Shown in pieces: positions 45,988-56,228 of a stretch of 64,000 nucleotides of DNA. Origin of the DNA: Jilunia laotingensis (lineage in GTDB: Bacteria > Bacteroidota > Bacteroidia > Bacteroidales > Bacteroidaceae); the NCBI RefSeq assembly GCF_014385165.1, contig NZ_JACRTF010000001.1, forward strand, positions 1,116,001 through 1,180,000, written 5' to 3'. A model generated the notes under the pieces. The model was not told where the DNA came from, ran no database searches, and saw nothing but the letters and a program-made list of their open reading frames with translations. The position numbers and the translations under genes were made by a program. Numbering within the stretch: the first letter of the stretch is position 1; each line of letters opens with the position of its first letter.

Positions 45988-46566
45988 CTATCTTTTTCGG
46001 CAGATGCAGTCCGTCAAATGATCATTAATAAACCCCGAAGCCTGCAAGTGAGCGTAACAAATCGTAGTACCGAAGAACTTAAATCCCCGCTTCTTCATAT
46101 CTTTGCTCATGGCATCGGACTCGGGAGAGGACACCGGAATCTCGCTCATTGACCGAAAAGTGTTGATAATCGGTTTGCGATCAGGGAAGAAGGAAAGCGT
46201 GTAGTCATAAAAACTGCCGAACTCCTTTTGTACGGCAAGGAATTGCCTTGCGTTTGTGATTGTCGATTTGATTTTCAGGCGGTTTTTCACAATACCCTCA
46301 AAATGCATCAACCGTTCAACGTCTTCATCGGTCATCTGTGCCACCGACTCGGCATCGAAATTACAAAAGGCTTTGCGATACCCTTCACGCTTTTTAAGGA
46401 TGGTAATCCAACTCAACCCGGCTTGGGCACTCTCCAGTACAAGAAACTCGAACAGTATCTTATCATCCGTCACCAACTTCCCCCACTCTTGATCATGGTA
46501 TTTCACATACAGTTCGTCTGTCCCGCACCAACCGCAGCGTCCGTCTATTATATCTTGCATAATCAT
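45988..46566 (-). CDS. tag: DNA-3-methyladenine glycosylase I
   Basis: A 192-residue enzyme that removes 3-methyladenine from alkylated DNA. The N-terminal zinc-site Cys and substrate region are GRCGWCGTDELYVKYHDQEWGK. The core is FEFLVLESAQAGLSWITILKKREGYRKAF, with the catalytic-site Glu in LE. The C-terminal zinc residues are in GTTICYAHLQASGFINDH. I chose ATG 46566; ATG 46560 is equally possible. The frame runs open to 46626, but a TATCTTTA-like -7 box near 46582-46590 lies inside that extension. The gene is convergent with the Fur-family gene. Confidence 0.93.
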   Translation of the reverse strand: MIMQDIIDGRCGWCGTDELYVKYHDQEWGKLVTDDKILFEFLVLESAQAGLSWITILKKREGYRKAFCNFDAESVAQMTDEDVERLMHFEGIVKNRLKIKSTITNARQFLAVQKEFGSFYDYTLSFFPDRKPIINTFRSMSEIPVSSPESDAMSKDMKKRGFKFFGTTICYAHLQASGFINDHLTDCICRKR

Positions 46567-46656
46567 AACATTTGTAATACGGTGTAAAGATAGCCGATTC
46601 ACTGTACCGTGCCAAAGTTCAAGCAACTTATTATTTCTTTAAAGCCCCTTTTATGC

Positions 46657-46941
46657 CTATCGTTTCCGATCGGTTAATTCCAAAGCATTGAATTTGCATG
46701 CTGCGACACAATCTCCACAAGCAGTACATCTTTCGGGAGATTTTACTGTTATATGTCCACCTTCACCATCGGCCACCATTTCCAATACTCCGCGATGACA
46801 TTTCTTTAGACAACATCTACATCGGGCGCAATTATCATCAACGATATGAATAACTTTATTCCTTGCACGCTTACATCTAGTGACATGACCGAGTATAAAA
46901 AACAAGAACAGGCTTGCCAAAACAATATATAATATATTCAT
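46657..46941 (-). CDS. Membrane-anchored 2x[4Fe-4S] ferredoxin-like protein
   Basis: A 94-residue protein with an N-terminal membrane helix (about residues 3-20). Two ferredoxin motifs follow: CARCRCCLKKCH (about 38-49), and CTACGDCVAACK (about 72-83), i.e. CxxCxxCxxxC. It probably passes electrons at the inner membrane. Its start overlaps the stop of the DUF4405 gene by 4 nt (ATGA type), so the two are translationally coupled and likely act as a pair. Confidence 0.88.
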   Translation of the reverse strand: MNILYIVLASLFLFFILGHVTRCKRARNKVIHIVDDNCARCRCCLKKCHRGVLEMVADGEGGHITVKSPERCTACGDCVAACKFNALELTDRKR

Positions 46942-47177
46942 CTCCTTCTCAAATAGTGTTTTAGCGTTTGCCAGTTATATACAATATGACATACCCCGAG
47001 AATGGCGAATAGCAGTCCTAATAAGGAATGAATGCCGCCCCATACATACACAGCTTCGAGATCGCATCTCATAACTCCAACCATTTCCCCTGAAATTAGT
47101 AATAAGATAAACATTGTAAACAGTGCAATTGAAACGACTGCACGTTTATTGAGCATTTTTTTGTTGTTTGAGTTCAT
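46938..47177 (-). CDS. DUF4405 small membrane protein
   Basis: A 79-residue protein with two membrane helices (about 14-33 and 43-67). The second ends HSLLGLLFAILGVCHIVYNWQTLKHYLRR. The spaced histidines (HSLLG... and CHIVYNW) are those of the DUF4405/cytochrome-b561-like family, where they could bind haem. It overlaps the ferredoxin gene by 4 nt. It follows the AraC-type regulator after 107 nt, with a TAATTTTG -7 box at 47229-47236. A small membrane redox module is inferred. Confidence 0.8.
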   Translation of the reverse strand: MNSNNKKMLNKRAVVSIALFTMFILLLISGEMVGVMRCDLEAVYVWGGIHSLLGLLFAILGVCHIVYNWQTLKHYLRRR

Positions 47178-47284
47178 ATTCTGTTTCTAAATAATTTGAC
47201 ATCTGTAATAATGCTTCTGTTTCGCCTGCAAAATTACAGATATACGCTTCACCGGGAAATAGAAAAAACGGAGAGAACATTGGA

Positions 47285-48160
47285 CTATTCATGGAATTTC
47301 TGCCGGAATGCACCGGGAGACATTCCAGCAACTTTAGAAAACAGACGCGAGAAATAAGTATGATCTTCATATCCCAGAAAGAAGGCGATCTCTCTGACAC
47401 TCATATCAGTGTAATAGAGCAAGCGTTTCGCTTCCAGAATTATCTGTTGATGTATCCAATAACTTATCGGGAAACCGGTGACGCTCTTTACCGATTCATT
47501 CAGATATGAAAGCGAGTAGTTCAGTTTGTCAGCATATTGGCATGGACTTTTCATCGTCCTGAATTTATCGGATAGTAACGCCTTAAACTGATGAGCCATT
47601 ACTAATGACCGGGATTGGGAAAGATGTGATTCGATTTGCCGTCCTGAATATTGCTCAGCTATAATCCCGATGAATGCATTTGCCAAATTGAGTATCACTC
47701 CCTTGCCGAAAGCCGTAGGGCTTCCTTGTAGGGCGACTTGTAGCAAGCAAGCTGTTTGCGTGAGCTTTAATGAAACATCTGCGTCCGAAGGCATTGGTTT
47801 TTGTGTTGCAAATTGCTTCTCGAACAGGTTTTTGCAGTTGTTATCGACCAATACCGGATCAATGGCTAAGAACCAACCTTTCATCTTTCGCATCACAGGC
47901 GTAAAATGCACCTGATCGGGGCGCACATAAAACAATTGTTTTCCTTGCACCTGTATCGTCTCAAAATCAATTGTAAAAACCGTTTTCTCTGTATCCATGA
48001 ACAGGAATAAATAATAGTCATCGCGATGAGCCATGTATTTCTCCGGTTTTGTATTACCAGTACACTCGCTATCAGTTTCATAATAGTCGAATTGGATGCC
48101 GAGCGGTATGTGAACATCCATTCGGTGAAAAGGGATAACTTGTGGTTTCGTTTTATTCAT
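47285..48160 (-). CDS. AraC-family transcriptional regulator
   Basis: A 291-residue regulator. The N-terminal half is cupin-like (YLFLFMDTEKTVFTIDFETIQVQGKQLFYVRPDQVHF). The C-terminal AraC domain (about 190-290) has two helix-turn-helix units (YADKLNYSLSYLNESVKSVTGFPISYWI and SVREIAFFLGYEDHTYFSRLFSKVAGMSPGAFRQ). A TACTTTTG -7 box at 48165-48172 is so close to the ATG at 48160 that Met14 could be the true start. It is next to the DUF4405-ferredoxin pair on the same strand, its most likely target. Confidence 0.9.
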   Translation of the reverse strand: MNKTKPQVIPFHRMDVHIPLGIQFDYYETDSECTGNTKPEKYMAHRDDYYLFLFMDTEKTVFTIDFETIQVQGKQLFYVRPDQVHFTPVMRKMKGWFLAIDPVLVDNNCKNLFEKQFATQKPMPSDADVSLKLTQTACLLQVALQGSPTAFGKGVILNLANAFIGIIAEQYSGRQIESHLSQSRSLVMAHQFKALLSDKFRTMKSPCQYADKLNYSLSYLNESVKSVTGFPISYWIHQQIILEAKRLLYYTDMSVREIAFFLGYEDHTYFSRLFSKVAGMSPGAFRQKFHE

Positions 48161-48273
48161 AATACAAAAGTATCCATTCTAATATATATTACCTATATCC
48201 AAATGATTTTATCGCTTATACAACACACCATTTGCGTACAAGTCGTGCGTGAATCAATAATTAGTGTTTACTC

Positions 48274-48317
48274 AAAAAAAGCACCCCACAAAGTCAGACA
48301 CAAAACTTTTGGGGTGC
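48274..48317 (-). terminator. Intrinsic terminator of the ybjQ-like gene
   Basis: On the minus strand GCACCCCA (48310-48317) and TGGGGTGC (48281-48288) pair, followed by seven T residues. The loop contains AAAAGTTTTGTGTCTGAC, a phrase I associate with Bacteroidales IS-like ends. Confidence 0.8.
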
Positions 48318-48345
48318 AGTCCATAAATCAAAAGGCTCAAAAAAG

Positions 48346-48666
48346 TTATTCCATCTTTACCGCTGTTCCCGTAGCTGTCACCATCAGCATACTGCCGCTG
48401 CTTCCTACAGTTTCATAATCAAGGTCAACGCCTATCACCGCATTTGCACCCAATCGTGCAGCATGGTCTTCCATTTCTTTAATGGCGGTATCTTTGGCCT
48501 GACGCAACACCTCTTCATAAGAACCAGCGCGTCCGCCTACAATATCACGGATGCTGGCAAACAGATCACGAAACACGTTGGCACCGATAATTGTCTCGCC
48601 CGAAACTATTCCGTAATAGTGAATTATTCGTTTCCCTTCAATAATGGGAGTGGTGGTTACTAACAT
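48346..48666 (-). CDS. YbjQ/UPF0145 family protein
   Basis: A 106-residue protein of the YbjQ (UPF0145, 'heavy-metal-binding domain') family: [34 protein letters not shown]..., [29 protein letters not shown], and the closing VTATGTAV. The family forms pentameric rings and its function is not established. It has its own terminator and is not coupled to neighbours. Confidence 0.9.
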   Translation of the reverse strand: MLVTTTPIIEGKRIIHYYGIVSGETIIGANVFRDLFASIRDIVGGRAGSYEEVLRQAKDTAIKEMEDHAARLGANAVIGVDLDYETVGSSGSMLMVTATGTAVKME

Positions 48667-48785
48667 AATTTTGTCCTTTCTTTATTTAGTTATTCATAAC
48701 TATTAGACGCAGGAGGCAATAAAAAGTTGCACTCCTGAACCTTTTTTATTGGAATAATCATGTGAAGCAACATCGTATTATTGAT

Positions 48786-50615
48786 CTATTTCTTCCGGGT
48801 ACTCTTGATTACTTCCTGATTAATCTGCCGTACTTTCTCCAAATCCATCTTCTCCACCCAACGGTCGTATGTTACCAGACCGTTAATTTCATGCTCCACA
48901 TCCGTAGTCTGGGTATAGATGGCTGTACTCAATCCGAAATAACGGATCATCTGTTCCAGTTCGTTGAGCATTAATACATAAGTATCGCTAAGAACATCTT
49001 TATTTATCATCATCTCATAGGCATCATTGCGTACCGGCCACATGTGGTCACGCACAAACAAGCCTTTTCCACCGAATTCTCCCAAAGATGCTGCTCTCTT
49101 TTCGTCCGGGCGGGGCATTGCCTGAGGTTCTATCTTACCATAATGATGCATGTCGACAAAATCACCATTGCCCGGATCACCGTAAGCAGGGCGGTAACCG
49201 GGGGCATAATTGTATCCGGACAGTCCGTTTACCAAACGGTGTGGGTCATAATCTTTCACCCATGCCGTAATATCTGTCGCCTCAAAAGCTCCCCAGTTCT
49301 CATTGAAAGGTACCCACATCACGATGCTGGGCGAGCTGATATGCTGATCGATCATCGTCTTTAATTCTTCACGGAATTGACGGCGCACAGCTACGGAATC
49401 GTTCCCATCGGGTTCCCATAAGTTGGGCATATCCTGCCACACCATCAATCCCAACCGGTCGCAATGATAATACCAACGCTGAGGTTCTACTTTGATATGC
49501 TTGCGTATCACATTGAAGCCAGCGCGTTTCGCCAATTGGATGTCATAAAGCAATGCTTCGTCCGTGGGTGCGGTGAATATTCCATCCGGCCAATAGCCTT
49601 GATCCAAAAGACCAATCTGGAAGACGAATTCCCCATTTAACAAAGGACGGTTCACACCATCTACCTTGCCGATACCCACGGAACGCATACCGAAATAAGA
49701 ACCGATTTCGTCCAGTACTTTTCCTTTCCGGTCTTTCAGTTGCAGTGTCAGGTCATACAAAAAAGGATCTTCCGGACTCCAAAGCCGGGGAGACGGGACG
49801 GGGATATAAAAACGATTGCCGGACATACCGTCTGCCTTTGCGACTTCGGTAGAACCGTCCTTGGCAATTGCCGTCACTTTCAACCCCGGACGAGCGGTAT
49901 AGGCGATGACTTCCAACCGGTTGTTCTTCACATCGGGAACAATTTTTATTTGAGAGATGTATTCTTTCTCTACCGGTTCAAGCCAGACGGTCTGCCAAAT
50001 GCCGGATGTATACGTATAATCACCTCGAGGGCCGTTTTTGCCACAGGCAGCTTTGCCGTCATTCGGGTCATATGCCCCAACGATAAGCTGATTCTCTCCC
50101 TGTTTGAGGTAAGGAGTGATATCAAATGTGAAAGCATTGTATCCGCCCGTGTGTGTTCCCGCTTTCCTGCCATTTACAAAAACAGTGGAAATGCGGTCTA
50201 CCGCACCGAAGTTGATGAGAACGCTCTTTCCTTTCCATTCTTTGGGAAGAACAAATTTCCGCTGATACCACAAATTACATTCGTCCTTACGGGCGATGCC
50301 GGACAATTCCGCTTCGGGCGGGAAAGGAACACGTATCTGCTCCGGACGAGCCGGGAATACGGGAGGAATCGTGGCTGTTACGGGATCAGGGCAGTTCTTA
50401 CCACCCATATAATCCCACGTTCCGTTCAGGTTTAGCCATTCGGAACGTACCATTTGAGGACGTGGATACTCCGGCAGCGGAGTTTCTGCTTGTAGGGCTG
50501 TTTCAGTCCAAGGAGTGGGCAGGGTAAACTTTTTGACTGTTTGTGCTTTTGTACAGGTAGTTCCTCCCAGAAAGAGAAACCCCATGAGAAAATAAACAAG
50601 GACATTCTTTTTCAT
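48786..50615 (-). CDS. Glycoside hydrolase family 2 enzyme
   Basis: A 609-residue secreted glycosidase with an N-terminal signal peptide. The sugar-binding jelly roll (about 55-215) contains [12 protein letters not shown] and WYQRKFVLP. The immunoglobulin-like middle domain is about 215-320 and the TIM barrel about 320-600. The acid/base Glu is in VPFNENWG (about 438) and the nucleophile Glu is in GEFGGKG (about 511). GH2 covers beta-galactosidase, beta-mannosidase, beta-glucuronidase and related activities, and I cannot pick one. There is no SusC/SusD neighbour, so it is not in a classic polysaccharide-use locus. Confidence 0.9.
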   Translation of the reverse strand: MKKNVLVYFLMGFLFLGGTTCTKAQTVKKFTLPTPWTETALQAETPLPEYPRPQMVRSEWLNLNGTWDYMGGKNCPDPVTATIPPVFPARPEQIRVPFPPEAELSGIARKDECNLWYQRKFVLPKEWKGKSVLINFGAVDRISTVFVNGRKAGTHTGGYNAFTFDITPYLKQGENQLIVGAYDPNDGKAACGKNGPRGDYTYTSGIWQTVWLEPVEKEYISQIKIVPDVKNNRLEVIAYTARPGLKVTAIAKDGSTEVAKADGMSGNRFYIPVPSPRLWSPEDPFLYDLTLQLKDRKGKVLDEIGSYFGMRSVGIGKVDGVNRPLLNGEFVFQIGLLDQGYWPDGIFTAPTDEALLYDIQLAKRAGFNVIRKHIKVEPQRWYYHCDRLGLMVWQDMPNLWEPDGNDSVAVRRQFREELKTMIDQHISSPSIVMWVPFNENWGAFEATDITAWVKDYDPHRLVNGLSGYNYAPGYRPAYGDPGNGDFVDMHHYGKIEPQAMPRPDEKRAASLGEFGGKGLFVRDHMWPVRNDAYEMMINKDVLSDTYVLMLNELEQMIRYFGLSTAIYTQTTDVEHEINGLVTYDRWVEKMDLEKVRQINQEVIKSTRKK

Positions 50616-50651
50616 AACGTTTTATTTTATAGTTTTGTAGTAGTCGTGTCG

Positions 50652-50677
50652 TTCGCCTGCATCTCCATGCAGGCGAA
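50652..50677 (-). terminator. Hairpin after sufS
   Basis: TTCGCCTGCAT (50652-50662) pairs perfectly with ATGCAGGCGAA (50667-50677). There is no T-run on the minus strand, so it is a 3' end structure more than a proven terminator of the suf operon. Confidence 0.5.
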
Positions 50678-50703
50678 TATATATTCATTCTATTGTACCG
50701 GCT

Positions 50704-51915
50704 TTAAAACATTTTGCTCACGCGCTCTATACCGGCTACCAGCGCATCTATTTCTTCTTTTGTATTGTAAATTGCCAAAGAGGCACGAACCGTGCCTTCA
50801 ATGCCAAGACGCTGCATCAACGGCTGGGCGCAATGATGCCCCGTACGCACGGCAATCCCCAGCCTGTCGAGCAAAGTTCCCATATCGAAATGATGGATAT
50901 CGCCCATAAGGAAAGAGATGACACTACTCTTATGGGGGGCTTCGCCAAAGATACGGAGGCCGGGTATTTCCTTCATTCGCTGCATGGCATAAGCGGTCAG
51001 TTCATGTTCGTGAGCGGCAATATTCTCTATGCCAATGCCCGTCACATAATCGAGTGCTTTTGCCAGTCCGGTGGTACCGATATAATCAGGAGTACCGGCT
51101 TCAAACTTGAATGGCAGTTCATTAAATGTGGTCTTCTCAAAAGATACATGCTGGATCATCTCTCCTCCTCCCTGATAGGGTGGCATACGATCCAGCCACT
51201 CTTCTTTTCCATAGAGGACACCCACACCGGTCGGTCCATAAACTTTATGGGCGGAGAAAACAAGGAAATCGGCATCCAAGTCCTGTACATCCACTTTGAT
51301 ATGGGGTATGGATTGTGCTGCATCCACAAGAAAAGGAACTCCATGTGCATGGGCGGTCGCAATCATCTCTTTGATAGGGTTGACGGTTCCCAACACATTG
51401 GATACCTGAGTTACACTAACGATCTTCGTCTTTTCAGAGAAGAGTTTTTCGTATTCATCCAGCAGAAGTTCGCCTTTATCATTCATTGGAATGACTTTGA
51501 TAGCAATCCCTTTGCGGGCAGCCAGCAATTGCCAAGGGACAATGTTGCTATGATGCTCCATCACGGACAGGATCACTTCATCGCCTTCCTGCATGAACTC
51601 TTCACCAAAGCTCGATACAATCAGGTTGATGCTTTCGGTCGTCCCCCGTGTGAAAATTACTTCGTTGGTACTGCGGGCATTGATGAACTCACGCACGGTA
51701 GCACGTGAACCTTCGTGCAATTCGGTAGCCTGTTGCGACAGATAGTGTACCCCCCGATGCACATTCGCATTGACGGAATAATACTCATCGACTAAAGAAT
51801 CGATTACCAGCCGCGGCTTCTGGGTAGTTGCCGCATTATCCAAATAAATCAAAGGCTTCCCGTACACCTTACGGCTCAGAATGGGAAAATCTTCACGTAT
51901 CTTATGTATATCCAT
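50704..51915 (-). CDS. sufS: Cysteine desulfurase SufS
   Basis: A 403-residue PLP enzyme that takes sulfur from cysteine for Fe-S assembly. I chose ATG 51915 (MDIHKIREDFPILSRK). A longer frame from 51945 overlaps sufD and is less likely. PLP-Lys is in FSAHKVYGPTGVG (about 223) and the persulfide Cys is in RTGHHCAQPL (about 361). It is last in the sufB-sufC-sufD-sufS order. No SufE or SufU partner lies in the window. Confidence 0.95.
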   Translation of the reverse strand: MDIHKIREDFPILSRKVYGKPLIYLDNAATTQKPRLVIDSLVDEYYSVNANVHRGVHYLSQQATELHEGSRATVREFINARSTNEVIFTRGTTESINLIVSSFGEEFMQEGDEVILSVMEHHSNIVPWQLLAARKGIAIKVIPMNDKGELLLDEYEKLFSEKTKIVSVTQVSNVLGTVNPIKEMIATAHAHGVPFLVDAAQSIPHIKVDVQDLDADFLVFSAHKVYGPTGVGVLYGKEEWLDRMPPYQGGGEMIQHVSFEKTTFNELPFKFEAGTPDYIGTTGLAKALDYVTGIGIENIAAHEHELTAYAMQRMKEIPGLRIFGEAPHKSSVISFLMGDIHHFDMGTLLDRLGIAVRTGHHCAQPLMQRLGIEGTVRASLAIYNTKEEIDALVAGIERVSKMF

Positions 51916-51928
51916 TTTCCACTTCTCC

Positions 51929-53275
51929 CTATTTACATATCGCACATCCTTGGCATTTGTTCAGTTCACCCCGGAAGCGTTTTTCCACTAACAGGTGCAA
52001 ACGATCTTTCAAAGCTTCCAGACGGATGGTATCGATTACTTCGTTCACAAAAGCAAACATGAGTAACAGACGAGCTTCTTTCTCGGCAATTCCACGGGAG
52101 CGCATATAGAATAGCGCATTCTCATCCAACTGCCCGACCGTAGCACCGTGGGAACACTTCACATCGTCCGCATAAATCTCAAGCTGCGGCTGCGTGTACA
52201 TACGTGCATCACGGGTGGCACAAAGATTACGATTCGTCTGTTGGGAACTTGTATGTTGTGCGTCCGGACGCACCAGCACCAGTCCGGCAAAAGCACCGAC
52301 CGCCTGATCATCCAGCACATATTTAAACAACTCATTGCTGGTGCAGTTAGGTACGGCATGGTCGATCATTGTATTATTGTCCACATGTTCGTTCTTATCG
52401 GCAATAGCCATACCGCACAAGTTTATTTCGGCACCCTCGCCGGCAAGCGTAACTTCCGTCGTATTACGGGTCGTACCGTTATGCAGGGTCATGCCGTTCA
52501 GTAAGACATTGCTATTCGCCTCCTGACGGACATAAAGATTGCTGATGCGTACCGTGCTGGTATGTGTTTCTTCCAGTTCATACAGATCGAAGACCGAATT
52601 CTCTCCGGCAAACACTTCAATGACCTGTGTAGCTAGGAAATTCACATTATCCACCGCATGGTCGCAAATCAATAAACGTGCCTGCGATCCCTCTTCAAGG
52701 ATTATCAATACACGGCGGTTCACCATGAAATTGACATCTGCACGAAGAATGTTTATCAGTTGAATAGGCTTTTCCACAACCACATTCTTCGGTACATATA
52801 GGATGACTCCATCTTGGGCAAAAGTCGTATTAAAGGCTGTCACCCCGTCTTTGGAAGTATCCGCCAACTGACCGTAGTACTTCTTTACCAGTTCCGGATG
52901 CTGTTCCGAAACCTCTTTCAAACTGCCGAAGACAACTCCTTCCGGCAATTGCGATTTCGGAAGAGCTTTATTATAGAAAGCATCGTTCACCACAAAGAAC
53001 AGGGAAGTACTCATATTGGGCACATCGCACTTGAACACTTCGTAGGGATTGACAGGAATGGGCAGACGGTTCAAATTGAGTCCGTAATCAGGCTCAAAGA
53101 ACTTACTGATATCAGTATATTTATATTTCTCCTGTTTACGTGTCGGCAGACCCAACCGTTCGAAATCGGCAAAGGCGGCAGCACGCCGGGCATTCAAGAC
53201 CTCGGAACTATGCCGGCAAATCATTGCTTCATATTGGGAAAAAAGATCTATATACTGTTGTTCTACACTATTCAT
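51929..53275 (-). CDS. sufD: Fe-S assembly scaffold protein SufD
   Basis: A 448-residue SufD, partner of SufB in the SufBC2D scaffold. The helical N-terminus is followed by the beta-helix core with the C-terminal motif YADDVKCSHGATVGQLDENALFYMRSRGI. The last ten residues end in CQGCAICK, a CxxCxxC motif which E. coli SufD does not have to my knowledge. It lies between sufC (40 nt upstream) and sufS (13 nt downstream). Confidence 0.95.
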   Translation of the reverse strand: MNSVEQQYIDLFSQYEAMICRHSSEVLNARRAAAFADFERLGLPTRKQEKYKYTDISKFFEPDYGLNLNRLPIPVNPYEVFKCDVPNMSTSLFFVVNDAFYNKALPKSQLPEGVVFGSLKEVSEQHPELVKKYYGQLADTSKDGVTAFNTTFAQDGVILYVPKNVVVEKPIQLINILRADVNFMVNRRVLIILEEGSQARLLICDHAVDNVNFLATQVIEVFAGENSVFDLYELEETHTSTVRISNLYVRQEANSNVLLNGMTLHNGTTRNTTEVTLAGEGAEINLCGMAIADKNEHVDNNTMIDHAVPNCTSNELFKYVLDDQAVGAFAGLVLVRPDAQHTSSQQTNRNLCATRDARMYTQPQLEIYADDVKCSHGATVGQLDENALFYMRSRGIAEKEARLLLMFAFVNEVIDTIRLEALKDRLHLLVEKRFRGELNKCQGCAICK

Positions 53276-53315
53276 AATTACTATCTTTTTTAGACACGGA
53301 TTACACTTCTAAATC

Positions 53316-54068
53316 TTATTCCCCTAGTTCTTTCTTGATCCAATCATATCCTTTCTCTTCCAGTTCAAGAGCTAATTCCGGTCCGGCAGTCTTCACAATA
53401 CGGCCTTGATAAAGCACATGCACGATGTCCGGCTTGATATAATCCAACAAGCGTTGATAGTGGGTGATAACGATGGTGCTTGTATCCGGAGTTTTAAGCT
53501 TGTTGACCCCTTCCGCAACGATACGGAGGGCATCGATATCGAGTCCGGAATCTGTCTCGTCAAGTATACTGAGACGTGGTTCCAGCATTGCCATCTGGAA
53601 AATCTCGTTACGCTTCTTCTCACCACCGGAGAAACCTTCGTTTACCGAACGGTTCGCCAGTTTATTATCCAATTCCACCACCGCACGCTTCTCACGCATC
53701 AGTTTCAGGAACTCACTGGCGGACAATGCAGGCAAACCCTTGTATTTACGTTGCTCGTTCACAGCGGCACGCATGAAGTTCACCATGCTTACTCCCGGAA
53801 TCTCTACCGGATACTGGAAACTCAGGAAGATCCCTTCATGGCTACGGTCTTCCGGACTCAGTTCCAAAAGATTCTTCCCGTCGAAAGTCACACTGCCCTT
53901 CGTCACTTCAAATGCAGGGTTGCCGACCAGTACAGAAGAAAGTGTACTTTTACCGGAACCGTTAGGCCCCATAATGGCGTGTACTTCGCCCGGCTTCACC
54001 GTCAGGTTGATGCCTTTCAATATCTCTTTGCCGTTAATGCCGGCATGCAGGTCTTTTATCTCTAACAT
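53316..54068 (-). CDS. sufC: Fe-S assembly ATPase SufC
   Basis: A 250-residue ABC ATPase. Walker A is GPNGSGKST (about 34-42), the signature is FSGGEKKRNE (about 150), and Walker B is LSILDETDSGLD. The closing region KPDIVHVLYQGRIVKT is typical of SufC. It drives shape changes of the SufBC2D scaffold. It is 49 nt downstream of sufB. Confidence 0.97.
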   Translation of the reverse strand: MLEIKDLHAGINGKEILKGINLTVKPGEVHAIMGPNGSGKSTLSSVLVGNPAFEVTKGSVTFDGKNLLELSPEDRSHEGIFLSFQYPVEIPGVSMVNFMRAAVNEQRKYKGLPALSASEFLKLMREKRAVVELDNKLANRSVNEGFSGGEKKRNEIFQMAMLEPRLSILDETDSGLDIDALRIVAEGVNKLKTPDTSTIVITHYQRLLDYIKPDIVHVLYQGRIVKTAGPELALELEEKGYDWIKKELGE

Positions 54069-54117
54069 AACTTCTGAAATTCTCTACACCGTTATATTTT
54101 AATTCTTCATTCTTACT

Positions 54118-55623
54118 TTATCCGACGCTTCCCTCTAAAGAGATGGTCAGCAACTTTTGTGCTTCGACGGCAAACTCCATCGGTAGCTTATTCAACACTT
54201 CTTTGGCATATCCGTTCACAATAAGACCGATGGCATCCTCCGTGGAAATACCCCGCTGATTGCAATAGAAGATTTGGTCTTCACTGATCTTGCTGGTAGT
54301 AGCTTCATGTTCCACCACCGCCGTTTCATTGTGGATGTCCATATACGGGAACGTATGCGCCCCGCATTTGTCTCCCAGAAGAAGTGAGTCGCACTGGCTG
54401 TAATTGCGGGCATTATCCGCTTTCTCCGCCACACGCACCAATCCACGGTAGGAGTTTTCACTCTTTCCTGCGGAGATACCTTTGCTTACGATCGTACTGC
54501 GAGTGTTCTTTCCCAAGTGTATCATCTTCGTTCCCGTGTCCGCCTGCTGGTAATGGTTGGTCACTGCAACCGAATAGAATTCCGCTGTGGAATTGTCTCC
54601 GGTGAGGATACAGGAAGGATATTTCCATGTGATAGCCGATCCGGTTTCCACCTGCGTCCATGAAAGTTTGCTGTTCACCCCTTTGCAATTTCCACGTTTC
54701 GTCACAAAGTTGTATACGCCTCCCCTACCTTCGGCATCACCGGGATACCAGTTCTGCACGGTGGAATATTTCACTTCGGCACGATCGTGTACCACAATCT
54801 CCACAATAGCGGCATGAAGCTGGTTTTCGTCACGCATCGGTGCCGTACATCCTTCCAGATAGGATACGTAGGAATCGTCATCGGCAACGATCAACGTCCG
54901 CTCGAACTGTCCCGTGTTACGGGCATTGATGCGGAAATACGTCGAAAGCTCCATCGGACAGCGAACGCCTTTGGGTATATATACGAAAGAACCGTCGGAA
55001 AAGACTGCCGAATTCAGTGCAGCAAAGAAATTGTCACGATAGCCCACCACCGATCCGAGGTATTTCTTTACCAGATCGGGATGTTCGCGCACAGCCTCAC
55101 TGAACGAACAGAAAATGATTCCTTTTTCCAACAGCGTCTCTTTGAATGTAGTCTTCACCGAAACGGAGTCCATCACGGCATCCACAGCCATACCGCTCAA
55201 TGCCATCTGTTCTTCCAACGGAATGCCCAGCTTATTGAACGTTTTTATCAGCTCCGGGTCTACCTCATCCATACTTTTCGGGCCTTCCTTCTTCTTCGTA
55301 GGATCGGCATAATAAGAGATTGCCTGATAATCGATCTCCGGAATACGAAGATGCGCCCAAGTAGGCATCTCCAGCGTCAGCCAATGGCGGTATGCTTTCA
55401 AGCGGAAATCCAGCAACCACTCCGGTTCGTCTTTCTTGGACGAAATAAGGCGAACGACCTCTTCATTGAGTCCTTTCTCAATGATATCCGTATGCACCTC
55501 CGTAGTGAAGCCATATTTATACTTTTCTTCCGCAAACTTCCGAACGTACTCATTGGAAACCTTCTTTTCCGGTTCCTTCCGAGGTTCGTCTATGTTAGGC
55601 TTATTGAGTTCTTCCTGTTGCAT
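54118..55623 (-). CDS. sufB: Fe-S assembly scaffold protein SufB
   Basis: A 501-residue SufB, the cluster-building subunit of SufBC2D. The N-terminal region has [27 protein letters not shown], and the beta-helix core has [19 protein letters not shown] and the late [15 protein letters not shown] block. The C-terminal part is [25 protein letters not shown]. The start codon overlaps the stop of cvpA by 1 nt, so suf genes are translationally tied to the upstream operon. Confidence 0.97.
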   Translation of the reverse strand: MQQEELNKPNIDEPRKEPEKKVSNEYVRKFAEEKYKYGFTTEVHTDIIEKGLNEEVVRLISSKKDEPEWLLDFRLKAYRHWLTLEMPTWAHLRIPEIDYQAISYYADPTKKKEGPKSMDEVDPELIKTFNKLGIPLEEQMALSGMAVDAVMDSVSVKTTFKETLLEKGIIFCSFSEAVREHPDLVKKYLGSVVGYRDNFFAALNSAVFSDGSFVYIPKGVRCPMELSTYFRINARNTGQFERTLIVADDDSYVSYLEGCTAPMRDENQLHAAIVEIVVHDRAEVKYSTVQNWYPGDAEGRGGVYNFVTKRGNCKGVNSKLSWTQVETGSAITWKYPSCILTGDNSTAEFYSVAVTNHYQQADTGTKMIHLGKNTRSTIVSKGISAGKSENSYRGLVRVAEKADNARNYSQCDSLLLGDKCGAHTFPYMDIHNETAVVEHEATTSKISEDQIFYCNQRGISTEDAIGLIVNGYAKEVLNKLPMEFAVEAQKLLTISLEGSVG

Positions 55624-56129
55624 TATTTATTGAGTATATATTGTTGAGTCACTTCTTTTGCCGCCGGAAAGAATATCCCGGCAAACTTCCCCATCGGATA
55701 ATATAACACAGATTCCTCCTTTTTAGTTTGATTAATCAAGGTATTATCCGGATCGATAAATTCTATCACGCAAATCACCAAGCTGGCAAGCAAAAGGAAC
55801 TTCAATGCTCCCAAGCCACTTCCCAGAAAGCGATTCAACCATCCCAGGGAGACAGCTTCCATCGCTTTTGTCAGCAAGGATGCCACCAAAGTAAAAATCA
55901 GCGGCACGGCAATCCAGATGATGACAAAAGCAAGTATCTGGGCTACGGTCATCGAATCAGTTATCGTAGGACAAAATTTTTCTGCCAAAGAGGTATATAA
56001 AGCCTTGGCTGCCAGCAAGCCGACAATCAAGCCCAAAATGGAAGCCAACTGCCTGATAAAGCCTTTCATGAAGCCCAATATGGCACCGGCACCCACAATA
56101 ACCAGAATTATAATATCGATCGTAGTCAT
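55623..56129 (-). CDS. CvpA family membrane protein
   Basis: A 168-residue protein with four membrane helices. I chose ATG 56129 ([33 protein letters not shown]), the classic CvpA opening. A longer frame from 56183 runs into a hairpin. The family is linked to colicin V production, envelope stress and intracellular survival, but its biochemical role is not settled. It lies between infB (after a long hairpin) and sufB (1-nt overlap). Confidence 0.88.
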   Translation of the reverse strand: MTTIDIIILVIVGAGAILGFMKGFIRQLASILGLIVGLLAAKALYTSLAEKFCPTITDSMTVAQILAFVIIWIAVPLIFTLVASLLTKAMEAVSLGWLNRFLGSGLGALKFLLLASLVICVIEFIDPDNTLINQTKKEESVLYYPMGKFAGIFFPAAKEVTQQYILNK

Positions 56130-56138
56130 ATAAAAAAA

Positions 56139-56224
56139 GTTGAGAGCTGAATGTTGAAAGTTGAAAGTCTGCTGCGCTATCACACTGCATGGAAACTTTC
56201 AACTTTCAACCCTCAACTCTCAAC
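56139..56224 (-). promoter_or_regulatory. Long hairpin between infB and cvpA
   Basis: GTTGAGAG (56139-56146) pairs with CTCTCAAC (56217-56224). Inside, TGTTGAAAGTTGAAAGT pairs with ACTTTCAACTTTCAAC, so about 27 bp are nearly all paired. The sequence is like a dispersed repeat that fills operon gaps in Bacteroides. It may terminate part of the transcripts, or protect the upstream mRNA. Confidence 0.65.
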
Positions 56225-56228
56225 TAAC

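Noticed and set aside
47146..47400. An 84-codon minus-strand frame
   Set aside because: It overlaps the 3' end of the AraC gene and the promoter and start of the DUF4405 gene; no sensible protein features.
50704..54068. Long plus-strand frames opposite suf genes
   Set aside because: Antisense shadows; codon patterns and family motifs lie on the minus strand.
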